Shown: positions 1 through 7,461 of the stretch, one piece after another
Position numbering within the stretch: position 1 is the first letter of the stretch
Layout of the letters: each line of letters opens with the position of its first letter
DNA from: Lachnospiraceae bacterium
GTDB lineage: Bacteria; Bacillota; Clostridia; Lachnospirales; Lachnospiraceae
NCBI GenBank assembly: GCA_021205045.1
Contig: JAJPYH010000016.1
Coordinates: 1-19,057, forward strand
Direction: 5' to 3'
DNA: 19,057 nt
Position numbers and translations under genes: made by a program
The notes under the pieces: model-generated
The model's input: only the letters and a program-made list of their open reading frames with translations
Databases searched by the model: none
What the model was told of the DNA's origin: nothing

Positions 1-206
1 AGCCGAGACTCAATGTATGAAAGATATTCATTCATGTCCTTCCACTTATCTGAAAAAAAATATTCTTTTTTCTCGTCTTTAGAAACCAGCTTTTGAATAT
101 TATTGGTAAAAAAAGGAGGATATAAGTATATAAGATCAATTATATTTTCTTCTATCTTTTGTAATTCAATTTCTGCATCATTGCAATATACTCTGTTAAG
201 TTCCAT
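1..206 (-). CDS. Site-specific DNA methyltransferase (N-terminal part, cut by window edge)
   Basis: Only the first 68 codons are in the window. The ATG is at 206-204, four bases after the TGA of the endonuclease gene, so the two are probably translated together. The protein begins MELNRVYCNDAEIELQKI and continues to a segment reading DLIYLYPPFFT (codons about 24-34). In beta-type amino-methyltransferases the matching stretch is DLIYLDPPF, the catalytic motif IV (D/N/S-PP-Y/F), which contacts the target amino group. Position, flanking residues and the PPFFT continuation make the family assignment good, although the S-adenosylmethionine-binding FxGxG motif and target recognition region lie outside the window. 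The expected motif IV Asp is Tyr (codon TAT where GAT is expected). This would be predicted to weaken or abolish activity unless it is a sequence error. Base composition is AT-rich like the neighbouring endonuclease and unlike the rest of the window. Confidence 0.8.
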   Translation of the reverse strand, partial: MELNRVYCNDAEIELQKIEENIIDLIYLYPPFFTNNIQKLVSKDEKKEYFFSDKWKDMNEYLSYIESR

Positions 207-210
207 AAAA

Positions 211-822
211 TCATTCCTTCATATTTTCAAACAGGCCTCTTAAATCAATTTCTGTCATTTTACGTATATAATCCCATGCAGCTTTCCCTGAATAGTACTC
301 TCCTCCAATATCCTCATATAATTTCTTCAAAGCTCCCTGAATACGAATAGCCTGATCTCTGTTAGGTTCAAAAAACATAATTCTTATTGGGATATATCCT
401 GCATTCTTTATTACCTGCACTCGTTTATGTTCTTTTGAAATGTGATCACCATCTGTTGTAGCATCCTTCCACTTAATCTCATACGCATTATTCCCAACCA
501 GACAGTCAATTTCAAAATGCTTTGGACTTTGATCAATTGTATTAAGCAGTTTCACCTTTTCCTGCGCATCTGGGAACTTTTCTTTAAAACAATTAATAGC
601 CAGCTCCTCTAATAATGATCCGGCATATTTATACAGAAACCGACCTACATTTTGCTGAAAGTCTATCTCATAACCTTCCTGACTTGTAAACCCTAATGCA
701 TTATATACAAGGTAGTGTTCATTATTATCCTGCTCCATTTCTGTCTTACGATTCCGGATTTTCGTTTGAAGCTCGGTTCTGTATCTCATTATAATTTTAT
801 GCAGTCTTTCATCTCTATCCAT
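211..822 (-). CDS. ApaLI-like type II restriction endonuclease
   Basis: A 203-residue protein matching the ApaLI-like restriction endonuclease family by recall of its conserved core. The segment FEIDCLVGNNAYEIKWKDAT (about residues 104-123) carries a PD-(D/E)xK style active site, Asp106 followed by Glu115-Ile-Lys117, and continues into a conserved ATTDGDHISKEH region. The role is cleavage of unmodified DNA; the family prototype cuts GTGCAC, but this protein's own specificity is inference only. I chose ATG 822 over the upstream in-frame GTG at 837: the sequence AAGGGA lies about seven bases before the ATG, so the GTG overlaps the ribosome binding site. The methyltransferase gene follows after four bases, the usual pairing of a restriction-modification system. 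The gene is AT-rich compared with everything downstream of position 870, a sign of horizontal acquisition. Confidence 0.82.
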   Translation of the reverse strand: MDRDERLHKIIMRYRTELQTKIRNRKTEMEQDNNEHYLVYNALGFTSQEGYEIDFQQNVGRFLYKYAGSLLEELAINCFKEKFPDAQEKVKLLNTIDQSPKHFEIDCLVGNNAYEIKWKDATTDGDHISKEHKRVQVIKNAGYIPIRIMFFEPNRDQAIRIQGALKKLYEDIGGEYYSGKAAWDYIRKMTEIDLRGLFENMKE

Positions 823-871
823 AAATGATCCCTTCACAAGATATTGCTATATATTCCCTTTGTAGCTTTGG

Positions 872-2074
872 TTACTTATTCACCATCAGCTTCGTCATGG
901 CCTGGTTAAGTCCGTCCACAGTCAGCTTATACATGGGAATCAGGCCCTTGATGGCAGTCTCCGCCTCTCTCCAGGGGGCGTCGCCGGGGGCCATCTTGGG
1001 GTTGAGCCAGACCACCTTTTTGAAATGCTTGGTCACCAACAGCAGCCATTCCCAGCCGGACAGACCGCCGTTGGGTCCGCGGTAATTGCCGGTGGTGCTG
1101 TAGAGCTCCTCCGGCGCCATGGCCGCATCGCCCACGATGATCACCTTGTAGTCGCTGTCCAGGTTTTTGAAGAGCCACTCGGTCTCAATCCAGTCGCCGT
1201 TCTCGCACTCCGGCGTCTTATAGAGGTGGGAATAAATGCAGTTATGAAAATAATAGGTCTTGACGTCCTTGTAATGGTTGGCCCTGTACACAGACTGAAA
1301 AATCTCATTCAGCAGGCTGCTGTAGGGAATCATGGTGCCGCCGGAATCCATTAAAAGCAGCAGCTTGACCGCATTCTTGCGGGGCTTTTTCATGACGATA
1401 TGGAGTACGCCGCCCTGGTTGCAGGTTTTGTCGATGGTGTTGTCAATGTCCAGCTCCGTCTCCGGAATATCCAGCTTTGTGCTGAACTGACGCAGCTTTC
1501 GCAGCGCCATCTGAAACTGCCGGTTGTCGATAACCCGATCATCACGGAAATCCCGATACTTGCGGGCGCCCACCACGGAGAAGGCGGACTGATAGCCGGT
1601 GGCGCCGCCCACGCGGATGCCGCCGATGTTGCCGCCGGTATTGCCAAAGGAGGTCTTGCCCATGGTGCCGATCCAGTAGGAGCCGCCGTTGTGCTCGCTG
1701 TCCTGATCCCGCAGTCTGTCCTTGAAGGTTTCCTCCACCATTTCCTTGTCGATGGTGACCTCTTCTATCCGGTTCATCTCATGGAGCTGCATCTCGTGGA
1801 AGAGGTCGTTGATCTCCTCCTTGTCCAGCCATTCCAGCATGTTCTTGCTGATCTCGGTCTCCTTGTGGGCAGGCAGAAAGCACTCCTCAAAGGCCATGTC
1901 ATACTTGTCAAACTCCGTCTCGGACTTCACAAGAATGGACCACCCCAGGTAGTAAAACTGCGTCATATTGCTGCCCGCCAGGCCCTTATCCAGAGCCTCC
2001 TGAAAGGTCAGCCACTCGCTCAGGGTCACCTTCAGACCCTTCTTCTTTAATGTATCAAAAAAATTCTGGAACAT
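872..2074 (-). CDS. VWA domain protein (CoxE-like), partner of MoxR-type ATPase
   Basis: A 400-residue soluble protein with an N-terminal mostly helical, charged region, a glycine-rich linker (about residues 130-161) and a C-terminal von Willebrand factor A domain. The domain opens with KLLLLMDSGGT (Asp about residue 243). This is a variant of the MIDAS metal site DxSxS in which the second Ser position is Gly and the third Thr, close to the DxGGS form I associate with CoxE-like proteins. VWA proteins of this class act with MoxR AAA+ ATPases in assembling or activating metalloenzymes or in stress responses; the client here is unknown. The partner ATPase gene lies directly upstream at 2311-3129 but is disrupted. 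Start: ATG 2074 has GGGAG six bases upstream; a TTG at 2086 in the same frame overlaps that site and is less likely. No frameshift is seen in this gene. Confidence 0.8.
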   Translation of the reverse strand: MFQNFFDTLKKKGLKVTLSEWLTFQEALDKGLAGSNMTQFYYLGWSILVKSETEFDKYDMAFEECFLPAHKETEISKNMLEWLDKEEINDLFHEMQLHEMNRIEEVTIDKEMVEETFKDRLRDQDSEHNGGSYWIGTMGKTSFGNTGGNIGGIRVGGATGYQSAFSVVGARKYRDFRDDRVIDNRQFQMALRKLRQFSTKLDIPETELDIDNTIDKTCNQGGVLHIVMKKPRKNAVKLLLLMDSGGTMIPYSSLLNEIFQSVYRANHYKDVKTYYFHNCIYSHLYKTPECENGDWIETEWLFKNLDSDYKVIIVGDAAMAPEELYSTTGNYRGPNGGLSGWEWLLLVTKHFKKVVWLNPKMAPGDAPWREAETAIKGLIPMYKLTVDGLNQAMTKLMVNK

Positions 2075-2127
2075 AAATACTCCCAACTGTGTTGCTCACA
2101 AACGCTCAGGACTTGCCCAGACAGAGT

Positions 2128-2306
2128 GTGAAAGCATATAAACTGTTGCGCGATTTCTACGCTATGAAGATGAGACCCAATGAAAAGTGGAAGCCTCTGC
2201 TGAACACTTTTCATGCTTTCGGGGGGCTCATCGGAATGTCCAGCGGAGCATAAGCGAAACAGTTTATATGCTTTCACGCGACCCTTTGGCCTGTTTCCTG
2301 GACATT
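2128..2306. repeat. Nested palindromic element between VWA and MoxR genes
   Basis: A perfect 20-base inverted repeat, GTGAAAGCATATAAACTGTT at 2128-2147 and its complement at 2258-2277, encloses 110 bases. Inside is a second perfect 10-base inverted repeat (ATGAAAAGTG 2180-2189, CACTTTTCAT 2205-2214) flanked by GATGAG (2169-2174) and CTCATC (2227-2232), giving a long interrupted stem. A competing pairing also exists: AATGTCCAG at 2235-2243 with CTGGACATT at 2298-2306. No open reading frame of note is present and no U-tract follows in either direction, so it is not a plain terminator. The box GCGAAACAGTTTAT at 2254-2267 recurs exactly at 14420-14433. This suggests a dispersed REP- or MITE-like sequence; no target-site duplication was identified. 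Confidence 0.75.
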
Positions 2307-2310
2307 TCCT

Positions 2311-3129
2311 TCAGAACTGGTTGATCTTCTGCTTCACAATATTCAGATCCTCATCCTTTTTCACAATGACCCCCACGAAGGGCAGCTCCTTCCTGATCTT
2401 CTCCACCGGAATGCTGCCCAGCTGCAGGGCGTTGATCCAGTCGATGAGCTCGGAGGTGCTGGGCTTTTTGCGGATATCCTTCATGGCGCGGATATCGTAG
2501 AATACCTTCATGGCGTCCTCCAGCAGGTGCTGCTCCACATCCGGGTAATGGGTCCTGACAATCTCCTCCATCAGCGCCTTATCCGGAAAATCAATGTAAT
2601 GGAAGATACATCTGCGCAGGAATGGTCCGGCAGCTCCTTCTCGGCGTTGGAGGTGATGATCACGATGGGACGGTGCTTCGCCTTTACGGTGCGCTTTGTC
2701 TCATGAATATAAAATTCCATCTGATCCAGCTCCCAGAGCAGATCGTTGGGAAATTCCAGGTCCGCCTTGTCGATCTCATCGATCAGCAGAACCACCTGCT
2801 CCTCGCTCTCAAAGGCCTCCCCCAGCTTGCCCAGCTTGATATAGCGGGCAATGTCGTTGACGCCCTCCTCACCGAACTGTCCGTCATACAGACGCTGAAT
2901 GGTGTCATACATATAGAGGCCGTCCTGGGCTTTGGTGGTGGATTTGATGTTCCAGATGATCAGCTGCTTTCCCAGAGAATCGGCCACGGCCTGGGCCAGC
3001 ATGGTCTTGCCGGTGCCCGGCTCTCCCTTGATCAGAAGGGGGTTTTTGCAGGGCGATGGCTACGTTGACGCTGGCTAAGAGCTGCTCGCTGGCTACGTAT
3101 TGGGATGTGCTGGTAAATGTGTTGTCCAT
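2311..3129 (-). pseudogene. MoxR-like AAA+ ATPase, disrupted by two frameshifts
   Basis: Read across three frames, the region encodes a near-complete protein of about 272 residues. It starts MDNTFTSTSQYVASEQLLAS, then Walker A GEPGTGKT, Walker B VVLLIDEIDKAD, a sensor-1-like ITSNAEKELPD, and a C-terminal helical lid ending IVKQKINQF. Two single-base lesions break it. One extra base in the C-run coding Gln-Lys-Pro-Leu-Leu (five G on the plus strand, 3038-3042) shifts the frame just before Walker A. One missing base near 2624-2625 shifts it again right after ELPD, where ALRRC-like sensor residues should follow. The net length is preserved. As written, translation from the ATG ends at 2905 and no product has both Walker A and Walker B. 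The ATPase would normally work with the VWA protein encoded just downstream. Either a recent pseudogene or sequence error. Confidence 0.82.
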
Positions 3130-3166
3130 AAAATTAGCTTACCTTTCTTTTATGCATTCAGGTTCC

Positions 3167-3817
3167 TTACAACTGTATTCCGCTTAAAATCGAAATCGTG
3201 GCGCTGGCTCCGATTCTGGAGGCGCCTGCGGCCACCATGGCCTCGGCCGTCGCTGTATCCCGGATTCCGCCGCTGGCCTTGACGCCCAGGCGGTCGCCTA
3301 CGGTGGCGCGCATCAGGGCCACATTCTCAACGGTGGCTCCTCCGGTGGAAAAGCCGGTGGAAGTCTTCACGTAATCCGCTCCGGCTTCCTCGGAAAGCTC
3401 ACAGGCTTTCACAATTTCATCTTTGGTCAAAAGACAGGTCTCCAGGATGACTTTCAGGAGTTTTCCCTGACAGGCGGCTTTGACGCTGCGGATGTCTTCT
3501 TTTACAAAGTCGTATTTCTGATCCTTGAGGGCAGCCACGTTCAGCACCATGTCCACTTCATCAGCTCCGTTTGCCACCACATCCTCTGTCTCCGCCACCT
3601 TGGCGGCGGTGCTCATCTGTCCTAAGGGAAAGCCGATAACGGAGCAGACTTTGACGTCGCTGTCTTTGAGCTGCTGCGCCACATACGCGGTATAGAAGCT
3701 ATTGACGCAGACGCTCATGAAGTCATATTCTCTGGCTTCATCGCAGATTTTCTTCACTGACGCTTCTGAGGCGTCCGCCTTCAATATGGTATGATCAAAA
3801 AGCTTTGGCGATAGCAT
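3167..3817 (-). CDS. deoC: Deoxyribose-phosphate aldolase
   Basis: A 216-residue class I aldolase that splits 2-deoxyribose-5-phosphate into glyceraldehyde-3-phosphate and acetaldehyde, the last step of deoxynucleoside breakdown. The family core is clear. Residues EVDMVLN (Asp89) are the proton-relay region. DYVKTSTGF carries the Schiff-base lysine, Lys151. VKASGGIRD carries the second catalytic lysine, Lys180. Length is normal for short Gram-positive DeoC. The ATG at 3817 has GGAGG nine bases upstream and lies inside the end of the adenosine deaminase gene, with a 23-base overlap in another frame (3795-3817), so translation is likely coupled. It is the last gene of the salvage cluster; the disrupted MoxR-like gene starts 37 bases further on, with no terminator visible between them. 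Confidence 0.96.
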   Translation of the reverse strand: MLSPKLFDHTILKADASEASVKKICDEAREYDFMSVCVNSFYTAYVAQQLKDSDVKVCSVIGFPLGQMSTAAKVAETEDVVANGADEVDMVLNVAALKDQKYDFVKEDIRSVKAACQGKLLKVILETCLLTKDEIVKACELSEEAGADYVKTSTGFSTGGATVENVALMRATVGDRLGVKASGGIRDTATAEAMVAAGASRIGASATISILSGIQL

Positions 3818-4778
3818 TTCTTAATTCCTCCTTCGATGTTTCGTCCAAAAATGCGCCATCCACGGCGTTGAGATATAATTGCTTTTCCTGTTCCGCAGTC
3901 AGGCCAAAGTGTTTCCGCACAAAGGCAACCTCCCGGGCCATGCTGGTCTGGGAAATGGTCATATTGTCCGTATTCAGCGTCACCTTCAGGCCCTGCTCCA
4001 TATAGTATCTGACCGGGTGCTTTTCAATGCTCTCCACTGATTTACTCTGCACGTTGCTGATCACACAGCACTCCAGCACCACCTGTTTTTGTCTCAGTTC
4101 CTCTACCAGTGCCGGATCCTCTATGGCGTGAGTTCCATGTCCAATCCGTTTTGCCCCGAAAGCCAGCGCTGCCCGGATACTCTCCGGCCCCGCAGCCTCT
4201 CCCGCGTGGATCGTAAAGGGTACTCCCAGCTCTCTTGCCCGGGCAAACAATTCTTCATATCGTTCCGTAGGAAACAGAGCCTCCGCCCCCGCCAGGTCAA
4301 AGGCGCACACCCCCTGATGCAGATACTTTGCTGCCAGCTTAAGGGTCTCAAAATTTGCCGCCTCATTTCCATCGCCCCGCATGGCACACAAAATCAGCTG
4401 GGCCCTGATCCGGCCATCGGAAAGCCCCCTTTGAAGCCCTTCCAGAGCCGCAAGCACAGCCTCTTCCTGGGTCAGCCCCTTTTTCGTATGATGCTGAGGC
4501 GCAAACCGAAGCTCTGCATACAGCATGCCCTGCCCCTTCAGCGTCTCCAGAACCGCCTCCACAGCCTCCCTCAGACTGTCCTCCGTCTGCAGAATCTCCA
4601 GTGGAATCTCAAACCGCGCCAGAAACTCATTCAGACTGCCGCAGTCCAGAGGACACACGATCCGGTCCCGCAATTCTGCCTCGGATAAATCCGCATACGG
4701 CAGATTCTGCTTTTTTGCCTGTCTGGCAACCAATTCCAGAGGAAGCGATCCGTCAAAGTGTAAGTGAATATCAATCAT
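3795..4778 (-). CDS. add: Adenosine deaminase
   Basis: A 327-residue zinc enzyme of the amidohydrolase superfamily that converts adenosine and deoxyadenosine to inosine and deoxyinosine. Visible motifs in order: HLHFDGS near the N terminus (His5 and His7 as metal ligands), FTIHAGEAAG (metal His and catalytic Glu), RIGHGTHA, and LNTDNMTIS near residue 270. The last carries the metal-binding Asp followed by Asn, where classical enzymes have Asp-Asp; I regard this as a known Gram-positive variant, not a defect. I chose ATG 4778, which gives the typical MIDIHLHFDGS start. A TTG at 4790 in frame is possible because AAAGGA lies just before it. The 3' end overlaps deoC by 23 bases, and cdd lies 83 bases upstream, consistent with one salvage operon. 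Confidence 0.95.
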   Translation of the reverse strand: MIDIHLHFDGSLPLELVARQAKKQNLPYADLSEAELRDRIVCPLDCGSLNEFLARFEIPLEILQTEDSLREAVEAVLETLKGQGMLYAELRFAPQHHTKKGLTQEEAVLAALEGLQRGLSDGRIRAQLILCAMRGDGNEAANFETLKLAAKYLHQGVCAFDLAGAEALFPTERYEELFARARELGVPFTIHAGEAAGPESIRAALAFGAKRIGHGTHAIEDPALVEELRQKQVVLECCVISNVQSKSVESIEKHPVRYYMEQGLKVTLNTDNMTISQTSMAREVAFVRKHFGLTAEQEKQLYLNAVDGAFLDETSKEELRNAIAKAF

Positions 4779-4861
4779 AGCACACCGCAATTATCCTTTC
4801 AAACAATAAATACGGTTAAATTATTCCCGCCGAACCGGACACAGAAGCAATATATCCCTCT

Positions 4862-5284
4862 TCAAAACTCCAGGTTCTTCGGCCCAAATCCATGGGGCAG
4901 CAGTTCCTTGAGCCGATAGCACTTACAGTCCCCGGCCCCGGTTCCCAGGTAAATCTGAAACTCCTCATAATCGCAGAATTCCATCATCACCTGTCGGCAC
5001 ACCCCGCAGGGCGCCGTCCACACAAGCTCTCCGCCCTCAGGTCCCGCCACCACCGCGATGGCCTTAAAATCTCTGACGCCCTCGCTGACCGCCTTAAAAA
5101 AAGCCGTGCGTTCCGCGCAGCTTGCAGGTGTATGCCCGGCGTTTTCAATATTACAGCCGGTATAAATCTGCCCGTTTGAGCACAATAACGCCGCTCCCAC
5201 CTGATAGTGAGAATACGGCGTATAAGCGTATGTCCGGGCCTTAATTGCCTTTTCAAAAAGGATTTCCGTTATTGTCTGTTCCAT
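4862..5284 (-). CDS. cdd: Cytidine deaminase
   Basis: A 140-residue homotetrameric-type cytidine deaminase that converts cytidine and deoxycytidine to uridine and deoxyuridine, feeding the uridine phosphorylase encoded at 14430-15224. The zinc site is complete: ASCAERTA provides Cys56 and catalytic Glu58, and APCGVCRQV provides Cys93 and Cys96. The N-terminal YTPYSHYQVGAAL and the CNIENAGH substrate-binding stretch are standard. The start is ATG 5284. The only ribosome-binding candidate is GGAAAG about eleven bases upstream, directly after a 12-bp hairpin (5301-5343), so initiation may depend on local RNA structure. The gene follows the second permease after a 162-base repeat-containing gap. 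Confidence 0.95.
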   Translation of the reverse strand: MEQTITEILFEKAIKARTYAYTPYSHYQVGAALLCSNGQIYTGCNIENAGHTPASCAERTAFFKAVSEGVRDFKAIAVVAGPEGGELVWTAPCGVCRQVMMEFCDYEEFQIYLGTGAGDCKCYRLKELLPHGFGPKNLEF

Positions 5285-5300
5285 TTAGTACTACACTTTC

Positions 5301-5343
5301 CGATTCGATATGCCATGAGAGAAAACCATGACATATCGAATCG
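5301..5343. promoter_or_regulatory. Hairpin just upstream of cdd
   Basis: Perfect 12-base inverted repeat CGATTCGATATG (5301-5312) with its complement (5332-5343). It is continued inward by CATG/CATG pairs (5314-5317, 5327-5330), leaving a loop of nine bases and two small asymmetries. It ends 16 bases before the cdd ATG, and the only ribosome-binding candidate for cdd begins directly after the stem. No U-run follows, so a Rho-independent terminator is unlikely. An RNA-processing site, a translation control element or the end of a dispersed repeat are all possible. Confidence 0.6.
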
Positions 5344-5364
5344 CATTCCATCTTTTTTCATTCT

Positions 5365-5416
5365 GCTGCGGACGCTTCATTTTCCATCCCTTAGCTACAG
5401 ACGACTCATTTTCCAT
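5365..5416. repeat. Direct repeat of 23 bases, period 29, in permease-cdd gap
   Basis: Two copies at 5365-5387 and 5394-5416, matching at 19 of 23 positions; both end in CATTTTCCAT. Read on the minus strand each begins ATGGAAAATGA. Together with the adjacent hairpin they fill most of the 162-base gap 5285-5446, which holds no convincing gene. Possibly part of one dispersed repeat element. Confidence 0.55.
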
Positions 5417-5446
5417 GCTGAAGCCGCATCCTGCAGCCGCAGATGA

Positions 5447-6388
5447 TTATTTTTCCTTCAGATAGGGCTTGCCGCTGGCCGCCGGCACACTGCTCTTGCC
5501 CATAAAGAAGATCAGCGCCAGAATGGTCACCACATAGGGGATCATGGAAATCAGGTTGGGAGAAACCGTCACGCTGGAGTTGCTGCTCAGCAGTGTCTTA
5601 ATGCCGCTGCACAGGCCGAAGATCAGGCAGCCCTTCAGGGTTCCCTGGGGGGTATACTTTCCGAAAATGACGGCAGCGATGGCGATGAAGCCCTGTCCTA
5701 CGATCAGCGTGGGACGGAACTGATTCACCGTCGCCAGGGTAATGTAGGCGCCGCCCAGCCCTGCCAGAAAGCCGGACAAAATCACGCAGATATAGCGAAT
5801 CCGATGAACATTGATGCCCAGCGTATCGCAGGCCTTGGGATGCTCTCCCACGGCGCGAAGCCGCATGCCGAAGCGGGTCTTGTAAAAGACAAACCAGGCC
5901 GCTGCCACCAGGATGAAGCACAGATATGCGGCAGCGTAAGTGCAGAATACATTATATCCAAAGGAGCCAACCGGGAATACACCCTCAAACAGCTTCGGCA
6001 GCTTGGAGCTGGTGTCAATGGGCGTGGTATCCGAAGAGTTGTTGAACATGGCACGGCAGATAAAAATGGCAAGTCCCGGCGCCAGGAAGTTGATGGCGGT
6101 ACCGGAGATCGTCTGATCCGCACCGAAGGTAATGCAGGCAATGGCGTGAATCACAGCAACCAAAGCCCCCGCAATGCCCGCACACAGAAAGGCGAACCAC
6201 CCGTTGCCGGTATACAGGGCCACCACGGAGCCTGTGAAAGCTCCCACAGTCATCATGCCCTCAATTCCGATATTTACAACACCGCTTCTCTCAGAAAAAC
6301 AGGAGCCAAGACCCGCATACAAAAGCGGCGGAGTGGCCAACAGCATGGCGTTGATCACCAGACCAAGATTTGTAATCAATACACTCAT
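5447..6388 (-). CDS. Nucleoside ABC transporter permease (BMP/Nup type, second permease)
   Basis: A 313-residue integral membrane protein of the branched-chain-amino-acid/ribose-type permease family (BPD_transp_2), strongly hydrophobic along its length with about eight or more membrane segments. The stretches GLGSCFSERSGVVNIGIEGM near the N terminus and GFIAIAAVIFGKYTP near the C terminus are typical of the shorter permease of BMP-type nucleoside importers (NupQ-like). GMRLRAVGEHPKACDTLGIN is the cytoplasmic coupling loop towards the ATPase. It forms the membrane channel with the permease encoded just upstream. Its ATG at 6388 overlaps the upstream stop as ATGA, with GGGAGG six bases before it, so translation is coupled. 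The product is likely a guanosine or broad nucleoside importer; substrate is inferred from context. Confidence 0.9.
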   Translation of the reverse strand: MSVLITNLGLVINAMLLATPPLLYAGLGSCFSERSGVVNIGIEGMMTVGAFTGSVVALYTGNGWFAFLCAGIAGALVAVIHAIACITFGADQTISGTAINFLAPGLAIFICRAMFNNSSDTTPIDTSSKLPKLFEGVFPVGSFGYNVFCTYAAAYLCFILVAAAWFVFYKTRFGMRLRAVGEHPKACDTLGINVHRIRYICVILSGFLAGLGGAYITLATVNQFRPTLIVGQGFIAIAAVIFGKYTPQGTLKGCLIFGLCSGIKTLLSSNSSVTVSPNLISMIPYVVTILALIFFMGKSSVPAASGKPYLKEK

Positions 6389-7422
6389 TTCTTCTTACCT
6401 CCCTTTTTTCTGTTGGTCAAAAGGACCTTGAACACATGAGACACGGCGATAAATAGCACAATCACACCCATGATGATGTCGATCACTTCGCTGGGCGCGT
6501 TGATCAGCGTCAGCTTGGTGCCGCCGTATTTCATAACACCATAAAACAGGCCGGCAAAGATACAGCCTATCGGGTTGGAGGAGCCGATCAGAGCCACTGT
6601 GATGCCCTGGAAGCCGTAGCCCTCCTGCCCCGCAAACTGGCTGATGCGGTAGGACATGCCGCAAAGCTGCACCATGCCGCCCAGACCGGAAAGGGCGCCG
6701 GAAATGGCCATGGCCTTCAGAAACGCCGCGTTGGAATTGATACCGCCGTACTCCGCGGCATTCTTATTAAAGCCCACAGCGCGGAGCTGGTAGCCCAGGG
6801 TTGTCTTATTGATAATCACCCAGATGACCACCGCCACCACAACAGCGATCAGAATGCCCCAGTTGGTGTAGGAGCAGCCGGTCAGACTGGTAATCCATTC
6901 CGGACATACGATGGAGGCAGAAGACTGAATATTTTTGGTGGCCTCCACATTGCCTTCATTTTCCAGGAAGGGCAGGTTGACCATATAGTTGCTCAGATAA
7001 TAGGCGATCCAGTTGAACATGATGTAGGAAAGCACTTCATTGATGCCCTTTTTGACCTTTAACAGACCTACAACAGCACCCCAGAGTCCGCCTGCCGCCA
7101 TGGCAGCCAGGGCGCAGACAACCGCATGCAGCACCGGAGGAAGGGAAACACACACGCCCACCACACTGGCGGCCAGGCTTCCCACCACAAACTGACCTTC
7201 AGCGCCGATATTGAAGACGCCGGTCTTAAAGGAAAAGGCTACAGACAGGCCGGTCAAAATCAACGGCGTGGCGTACACCACAGACCAGGCGATGTATTTG
7301 GGCTTGCTTAAAGCTCCGGTGAGGAGCTTGCCGTAAGCGGCTACGGGACTGATGCCGATGATGGCTAACAGGATCGCTCCCACAATAAAGCCTACCACAA
7401 TGGCAATGATGGTGTAGAGCAC
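6385..7422 (-). CDS. Nucleoside ABC transporter permease (BMP/Nup type, first permease), start region frameshifted
   Basis: A 345-residue membrane protein of the same permease family (NupP-like). It has many hydrophobic segments, the conserved FKTGVFNIGAEGQFVVG stretch, the coupling loop LGYQLRAVGFNKNAAEYGGI, and a basic tail KKGGKKK. The longest open frame starts at GTG 7422, but that codon has no good ribosome binding site. The natural start appears to be ATG 7469, with GGGAGG about eight bases upstream and overlapping the ATPase stop as ATGAATAA. From that ATG the frame reads MNKEKNL then TGA. With eight instead of seven A residues (7453-7459) it would read MNKEKKSLIQSIADGNVLYT and join this frame exactly. 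So either one A is missing in the sequence, slippage or -1 frameshifting restores the frame, or a shortened protein is made. Confidence 0.88.
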   Translation of the reverse strand: MLYTIIAIVVGFIVGAILLAIIGISPVAAYGKLLTGALSKPKYIAWSVVYATPLILTGLSVAFSFKTGVFNIGAEGQFVVGSLAASVVGVCVSLPPVLHAVVCALAAMAAGGLWGAVVGLLKVKKGINEVLSYIMFNWIAYYLSNYMVNLPFLENEGNVEATKNIQSSASIVCPEWITSLTGCSYTNWGILIAVVVAVVIWVIINKTTLGYQLRAVGFNKNAAEYGGINSNAAFLKAMAISGALSGLGGMVQLCGMSYRISQFAGQEGYGFQGITVALIGSSNPIGCIFAGLFYGVMKYGGTKLTLINAPSEVIDIIMGVIVLFIAVSHVFKVLLTNRKKGGKKK

Positions 7423-7461
7423 ATTGCCGTCCGCAATGCTCTGTATCAGAGATTTTTTTCT

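Noticed and set aside
1400..2050. A 216-codon plus-strand frame opposite the VWA gene
   Set aside because: Antisense shadow rich in Leu/Val/His; the minus-strand frame has a ribosome binding site and a conserved VWA domain.
3030..3060. Programmed +1 frameshift at the C-run of the MoxR gene
   Set aside because: A second, non-slippery frameshift near 2624 would also be needed, so a programmed mechanism for the whole gene is unlikely.
4490..4778. Defective adenosine deaminase because the late motif is NTDN rather than NTDD
   Set aside because: The metal-binding Asp is kept, all other motifs are intact, and I regard the Asn form as an established variant in Gram-positive enzymes.
5291..5416. 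A 41-codon small gene before cdd
   Set aside because: Its sequence is explained by a direct repeat plus a hairpin and the ribosome binding site is poor; kept as a repeat observation, not a gene.
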